Shown: positions 37,151 to 46,592, counted from the stretch's first letter. The stretch: DNA of 64,000 nt from Flavobacterium faecale (GCF_003076455.1 NZ_CP020918.1:744001-808000), one strand, 5' to 3'. Numbers and translations are program-made. Notes: generated by a model not told the origin, from the letters alone.

Positions 37151-38995
37151 TTATTCAACCGTCACTGATTTTGCTAAATTACGTGGTTGATCAACGTTAC
37201 AACCTCTAAGTACCGCAATATGATACGATAACAACTGCAAAGGTATTGTCGTAATTAATGGTGATAAAGCATCTGATGTTTCCGGAATTTCGATAACATA
37301 ATCAGCCAACTTTCTAACCTCTGTATCTCCTTTAGTAACGATAGCAATTATTCGACCGCTTCTTGATTTAATTTCTTGGATATTACTTACGATTTTGTCA
37401 TAATGCCCCTGAATAGGCGCTACCACAATTACAGGCATGTGCTCATCAATAAGCGCAATAGGACCGTGTTTCATTTCGGCAGCTGGATAACCTTCTGCAT
37501 GAATATAAGATATCTCTTTTAACTTCAATGCACCTTCAAGAGCAACAGGGAAATTATACCCTCTACCCAAATACAAACAATTTGCAACATCTTTAAAGGT
37601 AGCTGCAATTTCTTCAGCAATATCATTTGTCTCCAAAGCTTCTTTAACTTTCTCTGGAATCAACTCTAACTCTAATAAATACCTATGAAAATCTGAATGT
37701 GACAAAGTACCTTTCGCCTTAGCAAGACGCAATGCAATCATTGTCAAAACAGTAATTTGTGTTGTAAACGCTTTCGTAGACGCTACACCAATCTCTGGAC
37801 CAGCATGTGTGTAAGCACCAGCGTGAGACTCTCTTGAAATAGAAGAACCCACAACATTACATACTCCAAAAACAAAAGCACCCGCTTCTTTGGCCAATTT
37901 AATAGCCGCCATAGTATCTGCTGTTTCACCAGATTGTGAAATCGCAATAACAACATCATTACTATTTATAATTGGATTTCTATATCTAAACTCAGATGCA
38001 TATTCAACCTCTACGTTTATACGAGCGAATTCTTCAAAAATATACTCTGCAACCAATCCTGCATGCCATGATGTACCGCAAGCTATTATGATAATTCTAT
38101 TTGCATTCAAAAATTTCTCAAGATTATCTTCAATACCAGACATCTTAATGATCCCTTGAGCAGAATTCAATCTTCCTCTATAAGTATCTTTAATTACACT
38201 TGGTTGCTCATAAATCTCTTTAAGCATAAAATGATCGTAACCACCTTTTTCAATTTGCTCCAAATTCATTTGCAACTCTTGGATATAAGTATCCACAGGA
38301 GCATCAGTATTAATTTTTCTGATCTTCAAAGGCTTATCTCTCTTGATAATAGCTACTTCACCATCTTCTAGATATACTGCATTTGATGTGTACTCAATAA
38401 AAGGTGAAGCATCAGAAGCAATAAAATACTCACCTTCTCCTACTCCAATAGCCAAAGGGCTACCCAAACGAGCAGCTACAATTTCGTCTGGTTTTTTAGT
38501 ATCAAAAACAGCAATTGCATAAGCACCAACTACTTGATTCAATGCAAGCTGAACCGCTTTACCTAATTTTATTTTCTCGTTTTTTTGAATTTCTTCAATC
38601 AAATTAACCAAGACTTCTGTATCTGTATCAGACTGAAAAGTATAACCTCTCTTCATCAACTCCTCTTTCAAAGGCGCATAATTCTCAATAATACCGTTAT
38701 GGATAATAACCAAGTTACCAGAATTTGACACATGTGGATGCGAATTTACATCATTAGGTACACCATGTGTAGCCCAACGTGTGTGCCCGATACCAATTGA
38801 CCCAGCATTATTACCTTGATCTGCTTTTGCCTTAAGATCAGCTACTTTCCCTTTTGTTTTACAAACAGTTATATCAGTACCGTCGTAAGTCATTACACCT
38901 GCACTATCATAACCTCTATACTCCAAACGTTGTAATCCCTTAATAACAATTGGGTACGCTTCTCTATGTCCTATATATCCAACAATTCCACACAT
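37151..38995 (-). CDS. glmS: Glutamine-fructose-6-phosphate aminotransferase (isomerizing)
   Basis: 614 residues. The glutaminase domain starts MCGIVGYIGHREAYP with the nucleophile Cys2, and has HTRWATHG and HNGIIENY; two SIS isomerase domains follow (about 290-430 and 460-600) with CGTSWHAG, ISQSGETADT, STKAFTTQ and the C-terminal LAKSVTVE. It makes glucosamine-6-phosphate from fructose-6-phosphate and glutamine, the entry step to peptidoglycan and LPS amino sugars. It lies 9 bases downstream of the DUF4270 gene and is the last gene of a three-gene operon. No glmS ribozyme-like RNA lies upstream, since the spacer is too short. Confidence 0.98.
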   Translation of the reverse strand: MCGIVGYIGHREAYPIVIKGLQRLEYRGYDSAGVMTYDGTDITVCKTKGKVADLKAKADQGNNAGSIGIGHTRWATHGVPNDVNSHPHVSNSGNLVIIHNGIIENYAPLKEELMKRGYTFQSDTDTEVLVNLIEEIQKNEKIKLGKAVQLALNQVVGAYAIAVFDTKKPDEIVAARLGSPLAIGVGEGEYFIASDASPFIEYTSNAVYLEDGEVAIIKRDKPLKIRKINTDAPVDTYIQELQMNLEQIEKGGYDHFMLKEIYEQPSVIKDTYRGRLNSAQGIIKMSGIEDNLEKFLNANRIIIIACGTSWHAGLVAEYIFEEFARINVEVEYASEFRYRNPIINSNDVVIAISQSGETADTMAAIKLAKEAGAFVFGVCNVVGSSISRESHAGAYTHAGPEIGVASTKAFTTQITVLTMIALRLAKAKGTLSHSDFHRYLLELELIPEKVKEALETNDIAEEIAATFKDVANCLYLGRGYNFPVALEGALKLKEISYIHAEGYPAAEMKHGPIALIDEHMPVIVVAPIQGHYDKIVSNIQEIKSRSGRIIAIVTKGDTEVRKLADYVIEIPETSDALSPLITTIPLQLLSYHIAVLRGCNVDQPRNLAKSVTVE

Positions 38996-39004
38996 ATATT
39001 TTGA

Positions 39005-40558
39005 TTAATTTGGTTTGGTGTAATAAATCTCTAACTTTAATTTGTTCTTGTCTGCAACGCCAGATGTACCTCCGTATAAAATAGTACCCAAAGGATTCAT
39101 AACAGATGCTTTTGGAACTTTGGTAATAGTAGTTGCCGTTTTCAGATTCGCATTTGAAATATTCAAAATATCTTCGGTAACTACCAAACCTAATTTTACA
39201 TTAGTTGAGTCTTTATTGATTAAGTTTCGAATATGATTTGTAATTCGAAATTTATAATAATAGCCTTCATCAGTTCCTTTGGTCAAAGAACCTCCGTAAA
39301 TGGTTTTTCCTGCTTTCGATGATGCTGTTGTACCATCACTGTAATCAACTAATGGTCTATTATTTGTCAAATCATATAAATACAACCTTTGAGGCTGCGG
39401 ATTGACTGTAGTTGTAAGCGAAGTTTTATCTACATGAAATATTAAATTAGCCTCATTAATCAACCATCCTTTGGTTTTTATCGCTGCTAAATCTCCCTTT
39501 TCAAAAAGCTTTACTACTGACATTGATCCTTCACCACCTTTTACATACAACTTAGAGTCTCCTACTACCGTATTAATATTTCCGCTAGAAGTAGCGGCAG
39601 CATAAGCTGGTTTTGTATCCGATTGTTGTAACAAACTAACTTTTTGACCTATTAAATTAAGCGCCATAGTTTTGAGTTCATCTCTAGCAGTATCTACACC
39701 ATCCTTATAGGTGATAGTAATAACTCCCTTTGAAAAATCCATCATAGCCATATTGGTCGGACTAGATCCTGATTTTTCAACTTGAAAATACAAACCCTTA
39801 AAATATTCTGTAAATACATCATTCGATATCAATTTGCCAGAGGCAACTGCATCAATTATTGCCGATTGAAAAACTGTCTTATTCAAAGTAAGTCGCATCT
39901 CTGGAGCGGTATAAACTGCAGCAGAAACATTTGCCACTGCGGGAACAACAAAGCCAGCTTTATCAAAGAAAAAAGCATCATTTTGAGTTGCATCAGCGCT
40001 ATCATTCAATCTAGCCCCTACAGTAGCAGTGCTAAATAATGAATTTTGATCCGTAAAATAATTTTGCGTTCCTGCAAAATTATCAATTGGACCAAGAAAT
40101 CTCAAATAATATCCAGAGCGAAAAACACTTAATTTCATTTTACCCTCCGCATTACCATAAATAGAATCCAAAACATACGTTCTTTTTCCTTCTGCATCGG
40201 TAACGGTTTGTGTATTGTCTATAAAATACGGAATAGTCAAAACAACACTTTCTACTTGTGGATTCACTCCTAAAGTTGGATTTGCAACAGCAAGAGATAC
40301 TTGTGTAGCAAAGTTGGCCGTTGTTGTTCCAAAATCAGAGTTCTCATAGATTCCAAAAGGACTAACTGTTTGATTATTGGATTGGACTGCATCAATTTTT
40401 TGATTGTATGCTACAACCTCAGAGTTGTATACATCAAAATCAAAGTGATTACCGCCTATCAAGTCACTACCTATAGAATTATAATCTTTGTCACAAGAAC
40501 AAAAGAAAACAACAGTACAAATTAAAATGACTTTTGTAAAAAAAGAACTATTATACAT
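39005..40558 (-). CDS. DUF4270 domain lipoprotein
   Basis: 517 residues with a lipoprotein signal peptide (FFCSC, probable lipidated Cys22) and an N-terminal mature region DKDYNSIGSDLIGG followed by the long beta-rich body of the DUF4270 family (SEVVAYNQKIDAVQSNN, PFGIYENSDFGTTTANFATQV). The function of DUF4270 is unknown; the protein probably sits in the outer membrane. It is the middle gene of a tight operon: 18 bases after the GT5-like gene and 9 bases before glmS. From memory this gene order recurs in Flavobacteriia, which hints at a link to envelope sugar metabolism, but that is inference. Confidence 0.85.
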   Translation of the reverse strand: MYNSSFFTKVILICTVVFFCSCDKDYNSIGSDLIGGNHFDFDVYNSEVVAYNQKIDAVQSNNQTVSPFGIYENSDFGTTTANFATQVSLAVANPTLGVNPQVESVVLTIPYFIDNTQTVTDAEGKRTYVLDSIYGNAEGKMKLSVFRSGYYLRFLGPIDNFAGTQNYFTDQNSLFSTATVGARLNDSADATQNDAFFFDKAGFVVPAVANVSAAVYTAPEMRLTLNKTVFQSAIIDAVASGKLISNDVFTEYFKGLYFQVEKSGSSPTNMAMMDFSKGVITITYKDGVDTARDELKTMALNLIGQKVSLLQQSDTKPAYAAATSSGNINTVVGDSKLYVKGGEGSMSVVKLFEKGDLAAIKTKGWLINEANLIFHVDKTSLTTTVNPQPQRLYLYDLTNNRPLVDYSDGTTASSKAGKTIYGGSLTKGTDEGYYYKFRITNHIRNLINKDSTNVKLGLVVTEDILNISNANLKTATTITKVPKASVMNPLGTILYGGTSGVADKNKLKLEIYYTKPN

Positions 40559-40576
40559 ATTATAAACTGAAATTAA

Positions 40577-41383
40577 TTATAAATTTTCGCTGTTATAAAA
40601 GTTGCTATATGCTTCTGCAAATGCATCTTTAGGAACGAAAGGTAAAAAAGCTTTACCTGAAGACTCTATAAATTTTGTTAAACTTGCAGAAACACTCTCC
40701 GAAGCAATTATCACTCCATCAGAATGATTTACCGCTGCTTTGATTATTCCTTCATAATCTGGCGTTATCAAATCTGATATTGCTTCTTCTGGAATACCGT
40801 CTAACTTCACTTTGTTTATCATTTCTGGATCCAGACTACCTTCAAAAGATTGTCCATAAACAGAGGTGATTATTTTTGTCTCAGAAAACAAGGCTTCATT
40901 TTTATAATAATGCTTCATGTATACAGGCAGCATTGCAGCCATCCATCCATGTACGTGAATAATATCTGGAACCCAGTTCAATTTTTTGACTGTTTCAACT
41001 ACACCTTTTGCAAAAAATATAGCGCGCTCATCGTTATCTGGATACATCAAACCATCTTCGTCAGCAAAAGTTGCTTTTCTTTTAAAATATTCGTCGTTAT
41101 CTATAAAATATACCTGAATTCTTTCTTTTGGGATAGAAGCAACCTTAATAATCAACGGCATATCTAAGTCATTAACCACTAAATTCATCCCCGAAAGACG
41201 AATCACCTCATGCAGTTGGTGTCTTCTCTCGTTAATATTTCCATATCTCGGCATAAAAATCCTGATCTGCCCTCCTTGATCATTTACCATCTTTGGAACG
41301 TCATAAGACATCAAAGAAACTTCATTTTCAGCAAGATAAGGCACCACTTCAGATGATACATATAATATCCTCTTGTCTTTCAT
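40577..41383 (-). CDS. GT5-like glycogen/starch synthase N-terminal domain protein, probably non-catalytic
   Basis: 268 residues matching only the N-terminal Rossmann domain of GT5 glycogen synthases: RILYVSSEVVPYLAENE, IRIFMPRYGNINERRHQ, NDERAIFFAKGV and PDIIHVHGWMAAMLPVYM. Glycogen synthases are about 480 residues; the C-terminal nucleotide-binding domain is absent and the ADP-glucose motif KxGGL, expected just after the first strand, is replaced by AENEVSLM. Databases usually label such proteins glycogen/starch synthase, but catalysis looks unlikely. It is the first gene of an operon with the DUF4270 lipoprotein and glmS, and it is divergent from panC. A sugar-sensing or scaffolding role is possible but unsupported. 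Confidence 0.8.
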   Translation of the reverse strand: MKDKRILYVSSEVVPYLAENEVSLMSYDVPKMVNDQGGQIRIFMPRYGNINERRHQLHEVIRLSGMNLVVNDLDMPLIIKVASIPKERIQVYFIDNDEYFKRKATFADEDGLMYPDNDERAIFFAKGVVETVKKLNWVPDIIHVHGWMAAMLPVYMKHYYKNEALFSETKIITSVYGQSFEGSLDPEMINKVKLDGIPEEAISDLITPDYEGIIKAAVNHSDGVIIASESVSASLTKFIESSGKAFLPFVPKDAFAEAYSNFYNSENL

Positions 41384-41421
41384 ATTGTAATTTGCTTAAT
41401 TTATTTGGAATAAAAACCATG

Positions 41422-41429
41422 CAAAATTA
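41422..41429 (-). promoter_or_regulatory. Putative -7 box of the GT5-like/DUF4270/glmS operon
   Basis: Read on the minus strand: TAATTTTG, a full TAnnTTTG match 38 bases before the ATG. No good -33 TTTG was found at 19-21 bases. It overlaps the region used by the divergent panC promoter. Confidence 0.45.
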
Positions 41430-41437
41430 CGAAATTT

Positions 41438-41468
41438 TATGCAGTTATTGTCTAAAATATTATGTTTG
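41438..41468 (+). promoter_or_regulatory. Promoter of panC
   Basis: TATG (41438-41441), 19 bases, TATGTTTG (41461-41468). The -7 box is exact. An upstream in-frame ATG at 41462 lies inside this box, so it cannot be the translation start of this transcript; the ATG at 41492 can. Confidence 0.6.
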
Positions 41469-41491
41469 CATTTAATTTTAATAAAATAGCC

Positions 41492-42340
41492 ATGCCCATT
41501 TTCTACGGAAAAGTCGCTTTGATGACTTTTTTAAAGTCTTTCAATACCCAAAATAAAACAATTGGCTTTGTACCAACTATGGGCGCACTGCACCAAGGAC
41601 ACATATCTTTGATGCAACAGTCACTGAACGAAAATGATGTGACTGTGGTAAGCATTTTTGTCAATCCAACCCAGTTTAACAACCCCGAAGACCTTTTAAA
41701 ATACCCAAGAACAATCGAACTGGACACCGAAAAAATATACGGATTAAATTCAGACATCGCAATTTTCGCACCTACCGTAGACGATATATACGAAGGCGAA
41801 GTGCTATCACAAAGCTTTGATTTTGACGGACTCGAAAATCAAATGGAAGGTAAATTTAGACCCGGACATTTTGATGGAGTAGGAACAATTGTTAAACGAT
41901 TATTCGAAATTGTTACACCAAACAACGCTTACTTTGGCGAAAAAGATTTTCAGCAATTACAGATTGTCAAGAAAATGACGCAAAAAAATCAATTACCTGT
42001 AACCATTGTTGGTTGTCCTATTTACCGTGAGGAGAACGGCTTAGCCATGAGTTCGCGTAACGAAAGATTAACAACAGAGCAAAGGGAGCAAGCGAGTTTA
42101 ATTTACAAAACTATCACCCAAGCCAAAGAGCTCTTCCAAACAAAAAGCGCTGAAGAAGTTACTAAGTGGGTCGAAAGTATTTTCGAAAACAATGACACTT
42201 TCGAACTAGAATATTTTCAAATTGCAGACGAAGCAACACTTCTACCATGTATCGAAAAATCAGAAAATAATAATTATCGTGCATTTATAGCTGTATTTGT
42301 TAATAATATACGTTTGATTGATACGATATCACTAAAATAA
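41492..42340 (+). CDS. panC: Pantothenate synthetase (pantoate-beta-alanine ligase)
   Basis: 282 residues from the ATG at 41492, the usual family length. ATP-binding motifs are present: [13 protein letters not shown] (HIGH-like) near residue 30, [20 protein letters not shown] and the KMSKS-like MSSRNERL. It joins pantoate and beta-alanine with ATP to give pantothenate for coenzyme A. The frame is open ten codons further upstream to an ATG at 41462, but those residues (FAFNFNKIA) fit no PanC and coincide with the promoter. Next, 14 bases downstream, is panD, which supplies beta-alanine; panB is not in the window. Confidence 0.96.
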   Translation: MPIFYGKVALMTFLKSFNTQNKTIGFVPTMGALHQGHISLMQQSLNENDVTVVSIFVNPTQFNNPEDLLKYPRTIELDTEKIYGLNSDIAIFAPTVDDIYEGEVLSQSFDFDGLENQMEGKFRPGHFDGVGTIVKRLFEIVTPNNAYFGEKDFQQLQIVKKMTQKNQLPVTIVGCPIYREENGLAMSSRNERLTTEQREQASLIYKTITQAKELFQTKSAEEVTKWVESIFENNDTFELEYFQIADEATLLPCIEKSENNNYRAFIAVFVNNIRLIDTISLK

Positions 42341-42343
42341 CAT

Positions 42344-42351
42344 ATTTTTGT
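42344..42351 (+). promoter_or_regulatory. Possible -7 box directly before panD
   Basis: TATTTTTG, a full match to TAnnTTTG, three bases before the panD ATG. With no -33 partner at the right distance it could only make a leaderless or nearly leaderless transcript, so this is a weak call. Confidence 0.25.
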
Positions 42352-42354
42352 ACC

Positions 42355-42705
42355 ATGCAAATTCAAGTTTTAAAATCAAAAATTCATCGCGTAAAGGTTA
42401 CTGGTGCCGATCTTAATTACATTGGCAGTATCACCATAGATGAAACACTACTCGAAGCTTCAAATATAATTGAAGGCGAAAAAGTAGCTATCGTAAATAT
42501 CAATAACGGAGAGCGTTTTGAAACCTACGCTATCAAAGGCGAAAGAAATTCAGGTGAAATCACGCTGAACGGTCCTGCTGCTCGAAAAGTACAAAAAGGT
42601 GACATCGTAATCATCATAGCCTACGCTACCTTAGAATTTGAGGAAGCAAAAACGTTCAAACCATGGATTATTTTTCCAAATGAAAATGACAATACGCTAA
42701 CGTAA
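42355..42705 (+). CDS. panD: Aspartate 1-decarboxylase
   Basis: 116 residues, starting [29 protein letters not shown]. The Gly-Ser pair in YIGSITID (Ser25) is the site of self-cleavage that forms the pyruvoyl cofactor; [15 protein letters not shown] and the conserved Tyr in IIAYATLE are present. It converts aspartate to beta-alanine, the substrate of PanC encoded 14 bases upstream. A terminator follows. PanD self-processing sometimes needs a helper (PanM/PanZ) in enterobacteria; none is expected or seen here. Confidence 0.97.
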   Translation: MQIQVLKSKIHRVKVTGADLNYIGSITIDETLLEASNIIEGEKVAIVNINNGERFETYAIKGERNSGEITLNGPAARKVQKGDIVIIIAYATLEFEEAKTFKPWIIFPNENDNTLT

Positions 42706-42730
42706 AATTTAGCCGTATCCCCCAATAAAC

Positions 42731-42762
42731 AAAGGAGCTAGTTGTAAAAAACGAGCTCCTTT
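42731..42762 (+). terminator. Terminator of panC-panD
   Basis: AAAGGAGCT (42731-42739) pairs with AGCTCCTTT (42754-42762), and GTT/AAC can extend the stem inside; TTTTT follows. It lies 26 bases after the panD stop. Confidence 0.87.
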
Positions 42763-42967
42763 TTTGCATTCTATTTAAACTAGCTCGCCTTTCCCCTTCT
42801 TCAAATTTGTTTATTTAGTTCAACATTATCCTTCCCAATTTTTTTGAACCGCAAAGCTCCCAAAAATCATATTCTCTTAAATACATGCGGTTATGCTTCA
42901 CGACAAACCGACAAAAATCGGCATACTAACACCAAAGGTTAAAAAAGATTAAATACCGATTTGCCCC

Positions 42968-42998
42968 TATGAAATGGTATAATTTTACGCTATTTTTG
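42968..42998 (+). promoter_or_regulatory. Promoter of radA
   Basis: TATG (42968-42971), 19 bases, TATTTTTG (42991-42998). The -7 box is exact and the -33 is one mismatch from TTTG, the same variant as at panC. It is 30 bases before the radA ATG. Confidence 0.6.
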
Positions 42999-43028
42999 AA
43001 AGCTAAAATAATGATCTAAATTCAAGCT

Positions 43029-44390
43029 ATGGCCAAAGTAAAAACTACTTTTTTTTGTCAAAATTGCGGAGCACAATATGCCAAATGGCAAGGACAATGT
43101 AATTCGTGCAAAGAATGGAACACCATAGCCGAAGAAATCATTGAAAAACAAGATAAAGTTGCATGGAAAAGCGAATCGACGCCTACCAACAGAGCTTCGA
43201 AACCACTTAAAATAACCGAAATTGATTCGACTCAAGAAGTTCGAATGAATACCAAAGATGCCGAACTGAATCGTGTTCTTGGCGGTGGACTCGTTCCTGG
43301 ATCATTAACATTATTAGGCGGAGAACCTGGAATTGGAAAAAGTACTTTGCTATTGCAAATTTCATTAAAACTACCATACAAAACGCTATACGTATCGGGT
43401 GAAGAAAGTCAAAAGCAAATAAAAATGCGAGCAGAACGTATCACCGATGCGAGTGATAACTGCTACATATTGACCGAAACAAAAACGCAAAACATCTTCA
43501 AACAAATTGAAGCCATTGCGCCCGAAATTGTTATTATTGACTCCATACAAACCTTACATACCGATTACATAGAATCTACAGCCGGTAGTATTTCTCAAAT
43601 TAGAGAAACCACTGCCGAATTGATTAAATTTGCAAAAGAATCTAATATTCCTGTGATCTTAATTGGTCATATTACAAAGGATGGAAATATAGCCGGGCCA
43701 AAAATCCTAGAGCACATGGTAGATACGGTTCTTCAATTTGAAGGTGACCGTAATCATGTGTACCGCATTTTGCGTTCGTTAAAAAACCGTTTTGGCTCTA
43801 CTGCCGAAATTGGAATCTATGAAATGCTTGGTAGCGGACTTCGCGAGGTGTCAAACCCATCAGAAATTTTGATTTCGCACAAAGACGAAGAATTATCAGG
43901 AACAGCCATTGCTACAACACTCGAAGGCATGCGACCGCTGATGATCGAAATACAATCACTTGTAAGTACAGCGGTTTATGGAACACCTCAACGCAGCACA
44001 ACAGGCTATAATGCAAAAAGACTAAACATGATTTTGGCTGTTCTTGAAAAAAGAGCAGGCTTCAGACTAGGTGCAAAAGATGTCTTTTTAAACGTTACCG
44101 GCGGAATATCTGTAGACGATCCTGCGATTGATTTGGCGGTTGTTGCCGCTATTTTATCATCAAATGAAGACATTGCGGTGAACAAAGGATTTTGTTTTGC
44201 AGGTGAAGTTGGTTTATCCGGAGAAATTAGACCGGTAAACCGCGTAGACCAACGTATACAAGAAGCTGAGAAGCTAGGATTTTCGACCATATTTGTATCG
44301 AAATACAATAAGATAGCGCTAAAAAATGCTGGTATTAAAATTGAATTAGTAGCCAAGATTGAAGATGTGGCTAGTATGCTTTTTGGATAA
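43029..44390 (+). CDS. radA: DNA repair protein RadA/Sms
   Basis: 453 residues. N-terminal zinc finger with Cys10, Cys13, Cys24 and Cys27 (FFCQNCGAQYAKWQG, CNSC), Walker A GGEPGIGKST (residues 97-106), the RadA-specific KNRFGS motif, and a C-terminal Lon-protease-like domain (VNVTGG-type text reading FLNVTGGISVDDPA, FAGEVGLSGEIRPV) without protease function. RadA is a DNA-branch-migration helicase acting with RecA in recombinational repair. It is followed 14 bases downstream by the GT51 fusion gene, probably on the same transcript. Confidence 0.97.
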   Translation: MAKVKTTFFCQNCGAQYAKWQGQCNSCKEWNTIAEEIIEKQDKVAWKSESTPTNRASKPLKITEIDSTQEVRMNTKDAELNRVLGGGLVPGSLTLLGGEPGIGKSTLLLQISLKLPYKTLYVSGEESQKQIKMRAERITDASDNCYILTETKTQNIFKQIEAIAPEIVIIDSIQTLHTDYIESTAGSISQIRETTAELIKFAKESNIPVILIGHITKDGNIAGPKILEHMVDTVLQFEGDRNHVYRILRSLKNRFGSTAEIGIYEMLGSGLREVSNPSEILISHKDEELSGTAIATTLEGMRPLMIEIQSLVSTAVYGTPQRSTTGYNAKRLNMILAVLEKRAGFRLGAKDVFLNVTGGISVDDPAIDLAVVAAILSSNEDIAVNKGFCFAGEVGLSGEIRPVNRVDQRIQEAEKLGFSTIFVSKYNKIALKNAGIKIELVAKIEDVASMLFG

Positions 44391-44404
44391 CCCCTTACTA
44401 CATC

Positions 44405-46390
44405 ATGAGAACAACCAAGCAAAAAATATTTTTCGGCTTAAAGATTACTGCTGCTATCCTTGTATTGCTCATACTAGGACTTTTCAGTTTTAGAAATAGT
44501 TTACTCGAACAAATTTTAGCCAAAAGTACTGCTAAAGCCGCAACGGAGTACGACTGCGATTTTACGATTCAAAGTGCAGCCTTTGAAGGACTATCGGGTG
44601 TGAATTTCACCAATATTACTTTGGTACCAAAAAAAGCAGACACTATTTTCCGAATCGAGAAGATGAAAACTAGTGTCAATTTGATGCAATTATTCTTGGG
44701 CGATTTACAACTTGGAACACTTAAAATTCAAAATGGCTATGTGCAATTGACCAAAAAAGGTAAAGTAAGAAACTTTGAAGCCTTCTTGAAAAAAGATGAA
44801 GAAGACGTAACTACAGGAGACGAAAAAAAAGATTATGCAGCTTATGCGTATCGCATCATCAGCAAAGTTTTGAATTTGGTACCTACAGATATGAATGTTG
44901 AAAATTTAGTTTTCAAACTGAATGACAATGGTAGAAAAGCAACCATAAACATCCAAAGACTGTCTTTGATTAATGAAAAAATTGAAACCATTATCAATGT
45001 AAAAACCAATACTTTTATCCAGAATTGGCGTATAAAAGGAACAGCGAACCCTAGAGCAAAAACAGCCGATATCCGATTTTTTAATGTTGATTCAGGTGCC
45101 ATCAAACTACCTTATTTTGACGAACGTTACCATTTGATATCGAGTTTTGACTCTATTCGTGTAAACATCCAAAACATATCCAAAAGCAGTGGTGAATTGC
45201 ATTTTGATGGATTTGCTTCGATTACTAATTTAAAAATAAACCATCCTAAAATAGCCAACAAAGATGTCGTTATTAAAAACGCCAAATTTGATTACCGTTT
45301 TCTACTTGGATCAGATTTCATATCGGTAGATAGCAGTTCGACCGTGCAATTGAACAAATTAAAACTTCATCCTTATTTATCTTATGAAACCGAAAAGGAC
45401 ACACTATACAAATTAAAAGTAGTGATCCCGAAGATGAAGGCACAGGATTTTATCACTTCCTTACCAGACGGCTTGTTTTCTCACTTTCAAGGAATGGAAG
45501 CAACCGGATTTTTTAGTTATAATTTAAATTTTAAATTTAACAAAGACAAACCCAACCAATTGGTATTTGACAGTAATTTGAAGAAAGAGAACCTTCGAAT
45601 CACCAAGTATGGAGAAGCAAACCTCAACAAAATAAATAGCGAATTTGTGTATCGAGCCATTATAAAAGATGTGCTTCAACGTCCTATTTTGGTAGGAGCT
45701 TCAAACCCAAACTTTACGCCGTTAGATCAAATTTCGCCTTATTTACAAAAATGTGTCTTAACCTCTGAAGATCCATCGTTTTTTACACACCGAGGTTTTA
45801 TCAATGAAGCTTTCAAGCAATCAATTGTAAAAAATATTCGAACCAAAAAATTCTCACGTGGTGCCAGTACCATCAGTATGCAACTGATAAAAAATGTTTT
45901 TTTGACCCGCGAAAAAACATTATCAAGAAAATTAGAAGAAATTTTATTGGTTTATTTATTAGAAAACAACCGCATTTCGAGTAAAGAACGTATGCTCGAA
46001 GTCTATTTTAATATTATCGAATGGGGTCCAGATGTTTACGGAATTGGCGAGGCTAGTCAATATTATTTTCAAAAGAAACCTATTGATTTAACGCTTAACG
46101 AATGTTTGTATTTGGCACGAATTATTCCGAGTCCTAGTAAATTTATGTATCAATTTGATACCGATGGTAATTTGAAAGAAAGTTCTAAAAAAGTAGAAAG
46201 CTTTTTGACCAACATAATGATTAAACGAGGACTTTTGAGCATTGACGATACCATTTACAAAACACAACCAGTGCTTATTTCGGGTGCTGCTCGTTCGTTA
46301 CTAAAGATTATTCCGCGAGACACCATCAAAATAGATTCTCTTATCATTCCGAAATTAACACCGATGCCGGTAATTACAACTAAAAAATAA
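44405..46390 (+). CDS. AsmA-like region fused to a GT51 peptidoglycan glycosyltransferase domain
   Basis: 661 residues. One N-terminal membrane helix (about 10-30), then about 400 residues of repeated beta-strand text (FTIQSAAFEGLSGVNFTNITLVPK; LGTLKIQNGYVQLTKKGK) resembling AsmA/TamB-type periplasmic proteins, then a GT51 domain (about 445-625) with its key motifs: TSEDPSFFTHRGF (catalytic Glu near 455), SRGASTISMQLIKNVFL, RKLEEILLVYLLE and ERMLEVYFNIIEWG, where the second essential Glu lies. GT51 enzymes polymerise lipid II into glycan strands. There is no transpeptidase domain, so it is not a class A PBP, and it is far longer than monofunctional MtgA (about 240). It lies 14 bases after radA. 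Confidence 0.88.
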   Translation: MRTTKQKIFFGLKITAAILVLLILGLFSFRNSLLEQILAKSTAKAATEYDCDFTIQSAAFEGLSGVNFTNITLVPKKADTIFRIEKMKTSVNLMQLFLGDLQLGTLKIQNGYVQLTKKGKVRNFEAFLKKDEEDVTTGDEKKDYAAYAYRIISKVLNLVPTDMNVENLVFKLNDNGRKATINIQRLSLINEKIETIINVKTNTFIQNWRIKGTANPRAKTADIRFFNVDSGAIKLPYFDERYHLISSFDSIRVNIQNISKSSGELHFDGFASITNLKINHPKIANKDVVIKNAKFDYRFLLGSDFISVDSSSTVQLNKLKLHPYLSYETEKDTLYKLKVVIPKMKAQDFITSLPDGLFSHFQGMEATGFFSYNLNFKFNKDKPNQLVFDSNLKKENLRITKYGEANLNKINSEFVYRAIIKDVLQRPILVGASNPNFTPLDQISPYLQKCVLTSEDPSFFTHRGFINEAFKQSIVKNIRTKKFSRGASTISMQLIKNVFLTREKTLSRKLEEILLVYLLENNRISSKERMLEVYFNIIEWGPDVYGIGEASQYYFQKKPIDLTLNECLYLARIIPSPSKFMYQFDTDGNLKESSKKVESFLTNIMIKRGLLSIDDTIYKTQPVLISGAARSLLKIIPRDTIKIDSLIIPKLTPMPVITTKK

Positions 46391-46592
46391 CCGAGTCTTC
46401 TATTTAATTAGGATTCTAATCCGATTCTATTGCTTCGCCTGTTTTCACTTCTGGTTCGGATTAACATAGTCCAACTGCATTGTACTGTTATCAAATTGAA
46501 TCGGCATAATATCAGAAGGTCTTACACAAAATATATCCAATTGGTATAAACGGCAAGCCGATTCACTTTCGATAAAAATTAAAATTAATAGT

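Larger units (their letters stand above)
42706..43028. other. 323-bp intergenic region between panD and radA
   Basis: It contains the panCD terminator (42731-42762) and the radA promoter (42968-42998). The sequence between, about 42770-42960, shows no ORF, RNA gene or repeat I could recognise. Confidence 0.7.

Noticed and set aside
38996-39004. A glmS ribozyme upstream of glmS
   Set aside because: Only 9 bases separate DUF4270 and glmS, far too short for the ribozyme, which is also not expected in this phylum.
41462-41491. Upstream start of panC at 41462
   Set aside because: The ATG is inside the -7 box TATGTTTG, and the ten extra residues do not resemble any PanC N-terminus.
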